Positions 26,201 to 39,128 of a DNA stretch of 64,000 nucleotides are shown here, piece by piece. The notes under the pieces are model-generated. The model was not told the DNA's origin, made no database searches, and saw only the letters and a program-made list of their open reading frames with translations. The first letter of the stretch is position 1. Each line of letters opens with the position of its first letter. The position numbers and the translations under genes were made by a program. The DNA comes from Zelopaecilomyces penicillatus. Its lineage: Eukaryota; Ascomycota; Sordariomycetes; Hypocreales; Pseudodiploosporaceae. The stretch is from contig VCCP01000002.1 of the NCBI GenBank assembly GCA_005765155.1, forward strand, positions 2,914,001-2,978,000, in the 5' to 3' direction.

Positions 26201-27965
26201 TAAATAAATAAAAATATTTTTATTTTTTTAATATTATCTTTATTATTAATTTAGCTTTTAAATAGCTTAATTTAATACCTTATTAAAAAAAGAGTAAAAT
26301 ATAAAAGATAAAAAGATAATCCTAATATAAATTATATATTTAATTAAAATAAACCTAATATATATATATATATTATTTAAAAAGGAAATAAATAACCTTT
26401 TAAATAGAATAATATTATTTAAAGATATTTATTTAGCTTTTAAGACTAGACCTTTTAAAAGAATCCTATTTATAATTATTATTTATATATAATTATAAAG
26501 AATATATAATAATTCCTTATTAAAACTAAGATAAAAGAATAAATAATAGATTATATAATAAATATATATAAGGTATTAATTTATAAAGATTAACTCTAGC
26601 TCTTAAATTAAAAATCCTTTATTATTATAATTATTTAAAGAATCTATAACTCCTTTTTAATAGAATATCTAGAATAAGAATAAATATTTAAACTCTTTTA
26701 TTATAATTATTATTAAAATAATATATTATAATTAATTTATTAATTTATTAATTTATATATAATTATTTAATATATTAAGATAATTAAATCTTTTAATAAT
26801 AATACTAGAAATTATTTTAATTATTATTTATTATAAATAAATATTAAACATAAATATTTATTAAGTTTATAATAAAGCTCTTAAGATAAGATAATTTATT
26901 AAAATTTATAATAATTATTATAGATTATTTATTAAAGTATATTTAATTAAAAATAATAATATCTATAATTATTAAGATATATATTAAATAATTCTAAGAT
27001 ATTTAATAATACTTTTATAGAATCTTAAAAAAAAATTATTATAGATAAGGATTTAAATTAATTAAATTATTTTTATATTATATTATATAAATTAATTAAT
27101 ATAAAATAACTCTTATTTATTATATATTATTTATAAATAGATAATAATATAAAATATATAAACTAAAAAATTTAAATTATTTTTTAAATAATTATATATT
27201 TTTTATAGTTTAACTAGATTAATTATCTTTTAGTCTATTAATTTATATTTAATAATAAAAAATCCTTAATAATTAATATAAACTTAAATAAATTATTAAA
27301 TAGATTCAAGATTAATTTAATATAATAGAAATTATATTTAGATAAAAGTAAAATATTATTAAAGGGATAAGTAATTATATTCCTTAATTACTTTTAATTC
27401 AGAGCTAATCTTATATAAATAATTATTATTTATATTTAGTAATAAGCCTAAAAGACTATAAATAACTTTTAATATCTAATAAAATACTTTCTTTTTAAAG
27501 ATAATATTTAGCTCTCTTTATATAATATTAAAATAAATTATTTAAATTAGAAATTAAATTAATTATATATTAAATATAAGATAATTATTATTCTTATACC
27601 TTTAATAATTATATTAGATATATTAAAAAAAATCTATTTAATCTTTTATATTAATTTAATAAAATAAATATTAAATAACCTATTTTTATTTTAATAAATA
27701 ATAGATAATAGATTAAGCTTCTTTAAATATTAAACAATAATAATAAGAATATTATATAAGAATAAAAAATAAAAAATATTTTAATAATAAAAAATAAATA
27801 AAAAGAGATTAAAAATAATAAGTATTTATAAAATAAAAAGGTTAAGATAATTTTATATAAGGATTATTAAAGAATATAAAATAATTATAAGCTTTAAATA
27901 ATTTAAAATAAAATAAGATAATATTTATTATTTTAATAATCCTATATTATAATAATATTAAATAA
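23300..27965 (+). pseudogene. Element W gag-pol, RIP-inactivated
   Basis: The plus-strand reading has in order a gag region (about 23,300-24,500, no clear boundary), reverse transcriptase at about 25,180-25,860, RNase H to about 26,450 and integrase at about 26,480-27,965. The RT is the clearest part: an INYQALNKI-like strand near 25,215, a KLDIYFIFYRI stretch near 25,320 where Ty3 proteins have KLD.R.AYY.IRI, and the catalytic box as IYLDNILIY at about 25,497-25,523, with the second Asp of YLDD changed to Asn. Further on is a QSFLDFINFYQEFI-like segment, the usual FLGFANFYRRFI. The stops are TAA/TAG. Confidence 0.8.
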
Positions 27966-29754
27966 AGGTATTATTATTAGATATTATATATTTATAATAA
28001 TAAAAATAAAAATAAGTATTTATACTTTTTATTATTATTTAATAATAAAATCTAATAATATATTAAGCCTATTTTAAGCCTATTAAATATCTTTCTTTAT
28101 TTAGGATGTTAATTTTAATTTTATCTTATTTTAATTAATATTATCTATATATTAAAGATATCATTAAAATAAACTAAATAAAAGAATATTATTATTATTA
28201 AATAATTAATAATAAGTATTATCTGTAAAAGCCTTAATAAAATAGATATTAATAGATAATAATATAATACCTTAAAATTAATATATTCTAAAAAGAAAGA
28301 GATTTATTTTTATTAAGGATTTATATAGAAGATATAATAAGAATATAAGAATACCTTATAAATATATCTTAAATAATATAAAAACTATAAATAATATAAT
28401 AGAACTAGTATTATTCATATTATTTATAATTATTATAAGGATAAAGAAAAAGTTAATAATAATCATTATATAATAATTAAAGTTCTTTTAGAATTAAATT
28501 AAAGCCTAGTTTACTTTTATTATTCTATCTATTATTAGACTTATATCTCTTTTTTATATATAAATTATATCTCTTATTTTAATTAATAATCTTATCTTAG
28601 GATTAATAAAGATTATTTTAAATATTATATATTTAAAAGGGATTTATATAAATATAAAAGATTAAAATATATATCTTATTTTATTATTATATAAAATAAT
28701 ATAAATCAAATTTAAATAAGGATATAATAGAGATATTATAGTAAGATATTATAATTAAAGTATTTTAGTTTAAAAATATATTAAAACCTTTAAAAGTTAA
28801 AGGATTAATATTATAAGATTATTATAATAAGATAAAGGTATTAATAATATTTAAAATAAAAATAAGAAAAAGAATAGTTATATATTTATAAATATTTATA
28901 GGTATTATAGATTTTATTTTAATAGCCTTTAAAGTATACTTTTAAGCCTTTATTTAAGCTTATTATTCTTAAATAAAAATAGCCTATCTAATTATAATAC
29001 TCAAAGCCTTAAGAATTACTTTAATTATAATATAATTATTATATATTATATAGATATATAATATTATAAATATATTTTAAAGTTTATTATTATTTTATAA
29101 TATATAGTTTTTATAATTATAAAAAGAATATATTTTATAATATAATATATAAATATAATTAAAAAAAAGATTATAATTTTTATAATTATTTATATATAAT
29201 TATTTAATATAAAGAAGATAAATTAATTTAATTTCTTTAGAAAATATAGTTAATTCTATATTAAAATTATTAAGAATAATATAATTATTAATAGCTTTTC
29301 TTTTTTAAAAAGGGGCTATATATAATTAACTAGAAATTAAATAAGAAATATAATTTATATTTATAGGAGTTATATTATTTAAATCTATACCTATATTAGA
29401 TATATTATAATTTAAGAGGGGATTAAAGAGATTATTATCCTTAGATTATAAAAGTATAATACTTATTATTTTTATTATTAATAAAGAAAAAGATATAATA
29501 AGAGTTTAGGTATCTTATTATTATATATAAAAGAAAGGATAGGATTTAAAATAAAAATAAAAAGGAAATTATTTAAATTAATAATACTTTTAATAAAGAA
29601 AATAAATAAGAATATAAGATATATAAAATAATAATTTAAAGGGGATAAAGAATATTTTATTAAATTACTAGAGTAATTTATATTATATCTGCTTTATGTT
29701 CTTATTATATAATAATTAAATAAGATTAAAAATTTTATTAAAGGAAAAATAATA
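27965..29754. other. Element W, tail between integrase and 3' LTR
   Basis: About 1.8 kb inside the element, after homology with the fragment at 1,050-2,650 ends. No domain is recognised. It may hold the integrase C-terminus plus untranslated sequence, or an extra frame that is too degraded to read. Confidence 0.4.
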
Positions 29755-29928
29755 TATTATAGGCTTGGGCTTAAAGGCTTAAGCCTTAGGTATAAAGATA
29801 AGATAGGCTTAAATCAGGCCCTATTAATATAAGAAAAGAGATTAAAATAAAGATTTCTCTTTTTTTTTAAGTTAATTAATATTATTCTTAATACCTATTT
29901 ATAATAGCTATAAAGCCAGCTTATTATA
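29755..29928 (+). repeat. 3' LTR of element W
   Basis: 174 bp, starting TATTATAGGCTTGGGCTTAAAG and ending CCAGCTTATTATA. It is the best-preserved of the three W-type LTRs at its 5' end. Confidence 0.88.
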
Positions 29929-29933
29929 AAAGT

Positions 29934-32900
29934 ATATAATACTTTTTATAATTATATAAAAGATTAAATTATTTAAGAATAAAAGCTTTTTTTAATAATA
30001 TAAAATATAGGATTTATAATATAAAATATAAATATAATAAAAGAAATAATTATATATTTTTTTATATAAATTATACTTTTAATATAAAATAAATATATTA
30101 AATATAATTATTTAAAAAAAGTAATTAATTTATTATTAAAATTATCTTATATAAATAAAATAAAAATAAAATATTTTTTTTAATATTTTTTAATATTAAA
30201 TAAATTAATATTAATATTATATAATAATAAAAAGAATATATATCTTTAAAAGGATAATAGGCTTAAAGCCTTACTTAATATTATTTAAAAGGATATAAGA
30301 CCTTAAATAATTTAATAGCTTATCTTTAAATTAGATATTTAAGCTTTTATAATAAGTATTATAATAATAATAATAATATAAAAAGGCTATATAATCACCC
30401 TTTTCTTATAATATTATTTATATTATATTAGAATATTAAAGAAAAGAGCTTAAAAAAGCTAAGATATTAATATAATTATATAAAGAATATAATATTATTA
30501 TTATATAAGAACTATTAATTAATCTATAAATAAAGATACTCTTTACTATAAAAAGAGATAAGTATTATATAATATAAAATAATAATTATATAATTATATA
30601 TATCTATAAAAAATAATCTTATAATATAATTATAATAAATTAATAGGAATTAGGCTTATGTTATATTAAAATAAGATAAGAATATCTATATAATATAATC
30701 TATATATTCTAAACCTTATAATAAAAGACTATAAATTATATTATTTATAATAATATCTTAACTATAAAAATAATATATTTTTATAATATATATTATTTAA
30801 TATAAAATATTTATTATAGAAATTAATTAAATATTTAGATTATATTTAAATTAATATAATAATAATATATTTTTTTAATTATCTTTTATAGAATAATTAT
30901 ATAAGCTAAAGATAATTAATAAATTAATATTTTAAATTTAATTTAATAGAATTTAAATTTATTATATAAATATTAAAATATTAATATAAATATAATAGGA
31001 TTTTATTATTTTTTATAAATAATAAGGATTAAGATTATAATAAGATCTTATTCTTAAATTAATATAATAAAAGAATAGGCTTAAAAAAAATATAATTAAA
31101 ATATTAATTAAATTAATCTTTTATAATTAATAAGAATATTTAAATATTAATCTAAAGATAAATATATTAATAATATAATTATAAAATATTATAGATAATA
31201 TAGATAATATAATACTTTAAAGATATAATAAAGCTAGAAAAATACTTATATCTTAATAAAATAAGATTATTTCAAAAGTAATCTAAAAGCTTAAAAAATA
31301 AGATATTATTATATCATAAGATTATAATAAACTTAAATAAACTCTATATTTAAAAAAAGAATTATAATAAGATTTTTTATATAATAAAAAAAAAGAATTA
31401 ATATATATTATTAATATTAATTTTATTAAAAAAGAAATAAATATAAAATTTAAAAAACTAAATTATACTTTAAAACTAGATATCTTTAAAATTATTAAAA
31501 TTATTATTATTAAAATATAATAATAATATTAAAGCTATTATAACTATAAAAAGATATTAATTTTAATTAAAAAAAATAAAGATTAAAAAAAAAAAGATAA
31601 TAAAAAGGCTTAAAATTAATAAAAATAATAAAATATAACTTAATAAAATAATTTGATTTATAAAGGTTAAATAAATATTTTATAATATTAAAGTATAAAA
31701 AGCTTTTAATAAAAATAATATTTTAATAGGATTCTTTTAAGCTTATAATTAATTATTTTATATAATAATAATATATTTAATAATTAAAAGCTTTAAATTA
31801 TAATATTTCTTATAATAATTTTATAATATAATTATAATAATCTTAAAAAAGCTTAAGAAAAAGCTAATAATTTATTAAATTATTAAAAATTAAAAACCTA
31901 TTTTTTTATTAATTATAATAAAAAGGATTATTAAAATAATTCTTATTTTCTTTAATTCCTTTTATTTTATATATTATTATTTTATATTAGGCTTTAATTA
32001 AGATTTAAGGCTTAAATATAATAGGATTTATTAATAATATAAATCTATTTAATAATAATTTTAATATAAATAATATTTATCTTTAATTAATAAAGATTTT
32101 AAGAATATATAAACAATAATTATAAATTAATAAATTTAAATTAATTTATTTTATTAAAGCTTATATTATATTTATATAAAGCCTTTTATTTAATAATATT
32201 ATAATATATTTTATAAAATATATATAATTATTAAATATTAAATTTAATAAAAACTTATATTTATTAAATATTAGATTAAAATCTAAAATAAATTTATATT
32301 ATAAAATCTAATATTTATAAAGCTTATTATAAGAATATAAAGATTTTCTTTTTATATAATATAAATTATTTATATTATAATAATTTATAATATTATTATT
32401 TATAAAATAATTATATTTTATAAAATAAATAAACTATTAATCTTTAAAAATATTAAGATAATATATATAATATAAATACTATACTTATATAATATTATTA
32501 AGGCTTATAAAGCTATCTTTATTTATCTTTTTAAATTAAAGACTTTTATATTATTATTAGAATTTTATCTTATATAATAAAAAGCTAGAGATCTAGATTA
32601 TTTATAAATCTATATAGATTTATTTAAATAAGTATATAATATTATAATAATATTAATATAATTATAAGAATAAAAAAAAAGATTATTAAATATCTTATCT
32701 TATAATATTATATATCTTATCTTATAATATTAAAATATATTAAACTATTATTAATAAACTATTAAATAAACTATTATATCTTTTTAAAATAAAATTAATT
32801 AAATTAATATATTTAGAATATTATTTATAATAAAAAGGATTATATAATAAATAATAAAACTTAAATAATTAAAGGAATATAATTTAAAAATATAAATCTA

Positions 32901-35003
32901 AAAAAGAAAAAAAGAAATAATAATAAAATAATAAAGATATTAAAATATTTATAAATAGAATATTATTATAAGATATTTAAGAATTATATATTAAATATAA
33001 TAAGGCTATAATAATATCTATATATTATTATCCTTTATTTTTATATTATAAATATTTATATTATTAAAATAGATTTTAATCTTTTATTAAAAATTTAAAT
33101 AATATAATAAGAATATAATAAATATAAAAAAAATATATATAATATTATAAAAATAATTTAATTATTTATTTTTAATTAATTTATATAAATAATAGAAAAA
33201 ATAAGATTTATTTATAATTTAATAATAATATTATAAAGCTTATATTTAATATAATTTTTAATAATATCTTAAATTATTATATCTTAATATAAGATTAATA
33301 ATTATATTAATATAATAAAATATAATAATATATTATCTTAATAAGAAAGAATTTATTAATAATAATATTAATATTAAAAAAGATTAATTTTAATATTTAA
33401 TAATAATATTAATATATTATTATAATAATATAATAATTTATATATCTTATTATAATAATAATATATATAATAATAATAATAAATATAATATTAATTAAAG
33501 CTTAAAAAATATTAATAATAATAATATAATAAAATTAAAATAATATATTAATAATATTATAATAAATATTAACTTTTAAATACTTTATAATAATATATAA
33601 ATAATAGAGATATTAATAAAAGTTAATAATAATAATATAATAAGATTAAATCTATTTATAATATAATATAATAATTATTTTAAAAAATTAAATTCCTTTT
33701 TATTTTCTTAAAAATAATCTTTATAATCTTTTTTAATAGGAAATTAAATATAAGAAAAATATAATAAAAATAAATAAATCTATTAATAATAAAATTAATT
33801 TTTTAAAGGGATTTTTTTTAAAATATTTATTTATTAAATCTAGTTTAAATTATATAAAAAGAGAAAAGCTATAAGAATATAATATTCTTTATAATAAAAA
33901 ATAATAATAATAATAATATTATTAATTATTTAATAGTAATTAAATAAATAATAAAATAGTAATAAAAATAATTTTTTAAAAGATTTTATATAAAAAGATA
34001 TTAAAGATATTAAATATTTAAGTATTATAAAAATATATTTAATACTCTTAACCTAAATAAAAAAAAAAGAAAAAAAGAAAAAAAGATCTTATTTATTAAA
34101 ATAGCTTAAAAAAATAAGATTTATATAATAAAAACAATAAGAATATATAATAATAGAATTATAAGATTATTAATAGCTATTAATAATATAAGAGAAAATA
34201 AAGCTATTATAATAATATCTTAGGATAATAATAAATTATAAAACTATTAAAAATAAATAAAAAAATAAAATCCTATAAAAATTAATAAAATCCTAAATTT
34301 TATAAGCTTTAAAATAATCTTAATAATAAAGAAATTAAGATAAATTAATTAAATTTTATTAAAAATATAATATATATTAATATAGTTTTAAGGCTAGCTT
34401 TATTAATCTCTAGCTATTTAATAATAATTAAATAAATATAAAGGTATTATATATATTAAATTAATTCTTTATTAATTATTAAATATAAAGATAAGATTTA
34501 TTATATATTAAAGGATAAAGAATAATATTATAATAATATAAAAAGAAAGTATTAATATAAAAAAAAGAATAAGGGGTTTTTATTTATTTTTTTCTTTTTA
34601 TTTATTAAATTAAAAGGGATTATATATCTTATAAAGAATTTAATTCAAATATAAAAACTAGATTAATATAATTATAAGATTAATAATAATAAATTAAATA
34701 TTTAATATATTATTTATTTTTTTATTTATTAAATATAAAAATAAAGAAAAATATAAGAGTAATTATTTATTAATTATAATTAATATTTAAAAAGAATTAA
34801 AATAATATTTAATAAAAAAGAATAAGAATATAATATAATCTTAAAATAAGATTTAATAAAATATAAATAAAGTTATTTTTCTATTATTTTATTATTAAGA
34901 TAATTAATAAATAGATTTATATAAAAAATCTTTTTATCTTATAATAAACCTTTATTATCTTTATTAATTAAAATAATAATATAATATTAAAAGTAAGAAG
35001 ATA
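29934..35003. other. A+T-rich RIP-degraded DNA, probably interior of a second W-like element
   Basis: Five kilobases of very A+T-rich sequence. Long frames interrupted by TAA/TAG occur, but none can be assigned. The last bases before the LTR at 35,004 (AAAAGTAAGAAGATA) resemble the polypurine tract of element W (AAAGGAAAAATAATA), so the right end of this block is probably the 3' end of an element whose 5' LTR is missing or displaced. There are many AAT-rich runs around 33,340-33,620. Confidence 0.4.
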
Positions 35004-35182
35004 TATTATAGGCTTAAGCTTTTAATTTAAGTCTTAATTATAAATATAAGATAAGCTTAATCTAAACCTAATTAATATAAGTAAAGGAAATATATAAGAA
35101 TAATATAAGGATCTTTTTTTTTAAGTTTATTAATATTATTTTTAATATTTATTTATAATAATTATAAGGCCAGCTTATTATA
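35004..35182 (+). repeat. Third W-type LTR, 179 bp
   Basis: It aligns end to end with the two LTRs of element W, from TATTATAGGCTTAAGC to CCAGCTTATTATA. The 5 bp before it (AGATA) and after it (TTTAT) do not match, so it is not a clean solo LTR. The polypurine-like sequence on its left suggests a 3' LTR. It is the last recognisable transposon sequence before the gene island. Confidence 0.78.
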
Positions 35183-36436
35183 TTTATAATCTTAAAAATA
35201 ATAAGAGTTATAAAGAGTATAAATACATAGTTTATCAAGATTAAATAAATCATTAAAATATATAAATATTTTATTTTATTTTTTAAATATTTTTATAATA
35301 TTAAAAAAGATAATAGTTTATAATTTTAAAGATCTTTATTATAAATAATTACTAATCTAGCTAGAAAATATTAGAGATGACGAGATTAGTATTATTATTA
35401 TATGTTTTTTTGCATTCTTTTAATATAGGTTATAGTAGTATAAGGTATTTTTTTGTGGCCCTAACTTGGGTATGGCCATAACTTAGATGGCTCGACTTAC
35501 TGTACTGGACATATCAGTACCTAGGCCGCTGTTAATTAATAAGGCCTCATAGCGTAGGCCATAGTGCAGACCCGGCGCAAGCAATTAAGTTGACAACAGC
35601 ACAGGCCACGGCGCAGACCCGGCATAGGAATTGAATTGATAAAGGTGCAGGCTACAGCGCAGGCTACAAGGCAGACTTGGTACAGACAATTAAATTGACA
35701 CCACGGCGCAGACCCGGAGTATGTATGTAATTCTGGATCATATGATTGCGAACTTGGGTGTGTGGGCTCGGCTTGAATGGGTGCACACAGAAAAGGTGGG
35801 CTGTAATATGCGAATAGCAAAAAAGTAATATGCGAATAGTAATACTCACTATAATACTCTTTATAAAAGATCTTAATTAATAGATTTATTAATATATAAT
35901 TAGAAATCTCTATCAATATATAAAGTTCTTCAAAGATCTCAGTTAAGAAAACTACTAGTAACTACCTTAGGTATCCAAACTGTTATATAGGAAAAGCTTT
36001 TTAACACTCTGCTGCTAGGCCATGTGATATTTATATCTTCTATACCTTCACAACCCCCATGCGCATGTTTAACAGCCTTTCTCCGTGGCATTCTCTCCCT
36101 CTCACCAAGTACTACATTTGTATCCCCGATCCACAGCCGTTACCAAAAGATGATGTAGTTGCGATCACATGTGTAAATAAATAAACATAGCAGGAACTGT
36201 TAGATATTCAACTGGTCAAGCATCGCCAAGCATTGCGGACAGATGTGTTTGTATATGGGTAAGATAGTCTCTCTATTCATTAACTTTAGAAGCTCTGCGC
36301 AATTCAATATTATGAGTCTACCAGCTCTCTCTCTCTTGTAGAGACCGATCCCAACCCAACAAAGCTCAGGGTTGGTTAGTTGCTCCGGTCTGGTCAAAAT
36401 AAACACAAGAATCCATAAGATTCATTTTTGACCTGT
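35183..36436. other. Left boundary zone of the gene island
   Basis: Base composition changes from almost pure A/T to ordinary within about 200 bp near 35,390-35,470. I see no gene. Short open frames here have no family features. A short imperfect repeat cluster lies at 35,550-35,722. The stretch 36,000-36,430 is downstream of TDP1 and may hold its 3' UTR. Confidence 0.5.
35550..35722. repeat. Imperfect direct repeats around GCAGACCCGG
   Basis: GCAGACCCGG or GCAGACTTGG occurs at about 35,566, 35,613, 35,671 and 35,708, set in partly repeated context (AGGCCACGG/AGGCTACAG, then CAATTAAATTGACA). Spacing is irregular (47, 58 and 37 bp). This is a small decayed tandem array in the boundary zone. 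Confidence 0.6.
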
Positions 36437-38618
36437 TCAGGCCTCCAGAAAATACCAGGGCTGCTCGCCTGGTTTGTAGACTGGGCCTGGCACCTGCATC
36501 GGAACGGGCACGGTCCCTGCAAACATGCTCATGTCAGCCCCATTCGGCCTCTTTCCGTCTGGTTTTGGCACCGAAATCACCACGCCAGATTCCCAGTTAC
36601 GACAATTCATCTTCGGCTTGCCTGTTGATCTGTCTTTAACCACGCGACCCCTGCGCCGGTGATCGCCGTCAATGCCAACCTTTATATGCAAGAGAGGATA
36701 GGGACCTCATTCGACTTACCAAGCGCTCTCGGATAGGTTAGCGCTACCCACGTATGCCCAACCAGGACACTGCCCCGTTTTAATTTCACCACCATTTGTC
36801 TGCCGAACGAATATAATCTTGCTATGCATCAAGAGCCCGTCACGGTTATTGACCGAGTCTCGGATTAGTTCCGTGGGAAAACTGGGTGATCGCCACCACT
36901 TCGACTGTACACATATCGTACCGCCTGCCTATCCAGTCAATTCGATATGGCGTCAAATCAGCCATGTGAATCGCCATTCATATTGTCTCACAGCAGTCCC
37001 TTACCTGTTTTCCACCGCGACTTTTGCAAACCGTTTCATTTGTGGGAAAGTATATACGAAATCGCTTTTGTAGCAGCTCAGATGGCACTATTCCTTGGTT
37101 TGCTTGTCTATGGCTGACCCTTTCGTAATATTCTGCCAAACCATCATCGCCTACTTCCTGTTAGCCAATTTTGCTCCTCGACCAATCGAAAGTTGTTATT
37201 AGGGTATGCTACCCTTGCAAGCGTTGTATATGGCCTTCACCAAATCTCGATTGACTGAGCCCAGAGACGCACACTGGTTTGTAGAGTTAGCTTACACTAT
37301 GTTACACTACGTCTAAACCTTTGAATGAGAACGCACAGCTAAGTCGACTTCGACAGGGCTGGAGGTGGCGAGACCCAGCGTCGCAACACTAGTGCCCAGA
37401 CCGCAATATCCTTGACTAGTTGTCAGCTCTGTCCTTACCAATGGATTCCTTGAAGGGTAAATGTTACTAACCTACCCGCTTCAGGGAGTCCTCCATATGG
37501 GCACCCGGTCTGGCAACAGTCAGTACCAGGGAGTCACAAGAGAACGTATGGTGACTGGTGAACATACATTGTGTGTACAAAGGCCATATGTTCTGTATTC
37601 GAGAAATCATATTTGGAAAGACTTGCAATCATTCCTCCATCAACCCCAGCCGCTTGGAGGAAGTATTCAAGCTCTTGGCTGAAAAAAGTTGGCCTATGGG
37701 GAACGGGGCTCTTCAGCCGCGGAAGATCAATGAGAAACACCAGCTGCCGCTAAGTTAGTGGAACAGCATATACAGTTGAGGTATCCAAAAGCGCTACGTA
37801 CGTTCTCCATGACGCCAGTTTCACCCCAGTCATAAGGAACTAGATTGGCCGTCGGGATAACAATACGGAGATACTCGGGGAACTTGAGTAGCTGCAACTT
37901 GCTGTGCATTGCGCCTGGGCCGCGCATCGGGGGGAAACAGAACTTTATACTAGAAGGGACATTGGCACGCATAGCATGTTTCTGTCGAAACACAAGCCGA
38001 GTCAGCGGCTCTGGCAAGTCCTGAATAGCTATGGGCTGCCCATACCTGTGTGTCATCCGTGGCAAAAGCTAACAGTAAAAGTCGCGTTTTACTAACATCA
38101 ATCTTCGAAAGCATCCAATCCTCGTCCCATTGAAACGACGAAATCATAGCCAGTACCAGTTGATCCTTTTGTAAAACATCCTCGATAGTGATATCATCAT
38201 CAGTTCGGGGATATCCTCGAACCCAAGTACGTTTGACTGCACCGTTAGGATAACGTAGTCCGCATGTAGACATGGAGCTAGAATCGTGGTTTTTAGGACC
38301 ATGGAGGGCAATTGATTGCTTCTTTGGATTGGGCAGCTCAACACACTGGTCAGTGGAAGACGACCGGCGTCGCTTTGCCAGTCTACATAGTCTCTCCTCC
38401 TCCATCTTTTTCCTATCCAGAGGAAAGGATCCAAGCAAGGCTTTACTAGACTTTGAGGAGTCATACGTTGTTGCTAGTGAGGGATCCCGAGTCGCTACCG
38501 TTTGGCTTTGTTCCAGCAAAGACAAGGCAATGGCATACCGAAGTGTCTCTTCATCATTTGCGTCGCTTGCCAAAACTGGCAGGTCGGCGGCTGTTCTAAC
38601 CATCGTGGTGTCGTGCAA
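36437..38618 (-). CDS. TDP1: Tyrosyl-DNA phosphodiesterase 1
   Basis: Removes stalled topoisomerase I peptides and other adducts from DNA 3' ends, in the nucleus. Nine exons on the minus strand join in frame to 556 residues: 38,618-38,046; 37,981-37,802; 37,743-37,568; 37,509-37,472; 37,410-37,337; 37,273-37,213; 37,150-37,005; 36,928-36,720; 36,650-36,437. All eight introns are 58-76 bp GT-AG. Both HKN catalytic motifs are present: MHSKLQLLKF with His217, Lys219 and Asn237 (PTANL), and MHSKIIFVR with His451, Lys453 and Asn480 (GSANLSES). Near the N-terminus, DEETLRYAIALSLLEQS (about residues 21-37) looks like a ubiquitin-interacting motif. The C-terminus (CRNWESGVV ... PGPVYKP) is typical of fungal Tdp1. 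A second Met five codons in (38,603) is an equally good start. Intron 4 and 6 splice sites were chosen to keep frame and family similarity. No disabling change is seen. Confidence 0.9.
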
Positions 38619-39128
38619 GGGGTAACTTAATCAGTGCGGTTATTCCGTGTTGGCAAGTGACTTCGCAAACTGATCATTGACGACATAATGAAGGTAATAA
38701 GTAACTACCTGTCAATATGTGACCACTGGTCGATGCCAGCGCGCCTCAGCGTCGCGAGCTCACGTGCCACCAACACAACGACAGAGAGTTTACGGTAGGT
38801 ACCTTGGTGATTATGTGACCGCAGAAGTTCGGTTCAATGCAAGTCCATTCTTCCTATCGATAGACAACACATAGTGGACAGGTATGTCGCCTACCAATCA
38901 CAGTGCTTGCTATATTTTAGTTAGCCCATGGAGTCCATGACGTAGTGATGTGTGCACCCATTACTCCCCTCAGAGATATATCAACTGAGAACAAGTCTTC
39001 TGAGCTCTCTAGCCGTTCATCACAAAAGGGCCGAGCCCATTAAATTCCAAATTTACAAGTTCATCGTTTCATACCACCACTGCCCGTGGACTAGGTTTGT
39101 CAACGGCCTAAGACCGATCTGCCCAAAT
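38619..39128. promoter_or_regulatory. Shared intergenic region between divergent TDP1 and oxidoreductase genes
   Basis: About 510 bp separate the two start codons, so both promoters must lie here. A CACGTG palindrome (E-box core, the site used by basic helix-loop-helix factors) is at 38,761-38,766, and a CCAAT sequence is at about 38,892. Neither has been shown to function; a 6-bp site can occur by chance. Confidence 0.4.

Larger units (their letters stand above)
22915..29928 (+). mobile_element. Ty3/gypsy LTR retrotransposon W, structurally complete
   Basis: Two 174-bp LTRs (22,915-23,088 and 29,755-29,928) bracket a 6.7 kb interior. The flanking 5-bp repeats AAAGT (22,910-22,914 and 29,929-29,933) match exactly, so this is one integration event with both ends intact. 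The interior has Ty3 domain order on the plus strand. A purine-rich tract AAAGGAAAAATAATA precedes the right LTR. Stop codons and lost catalytic residues show that it is dead. Confidence 0.88.

Noticed and set aside
1..35182. Mitochondrial DNA because of extreme A+T content
   Set aside because: Nuclear-type LTR retrotransposons with target duplications fill it, the A+T comes from C-to-T and G-to-A decay, and it is continuous with a nuclear gene island.
35536..35916. 126-codon open frame on the minus strand
   Set aside because: It spans the imperfect repeat cluster and the boundary zone and has no family features; its Cys-rich look comes from the repeated unit.
36428..38625. Several plus-strand open frames across this stretch
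   Set aside because: They are shadows of the TDP1 exons on the other strand.
38952..39128. Upstream in-frame ATG extending the oxidoreductase by 59 residues
   Set aside because: The added sequence has no conserved character, and the Rossmann strand normally starts close to the N-terminus, as with the 39,129 start.
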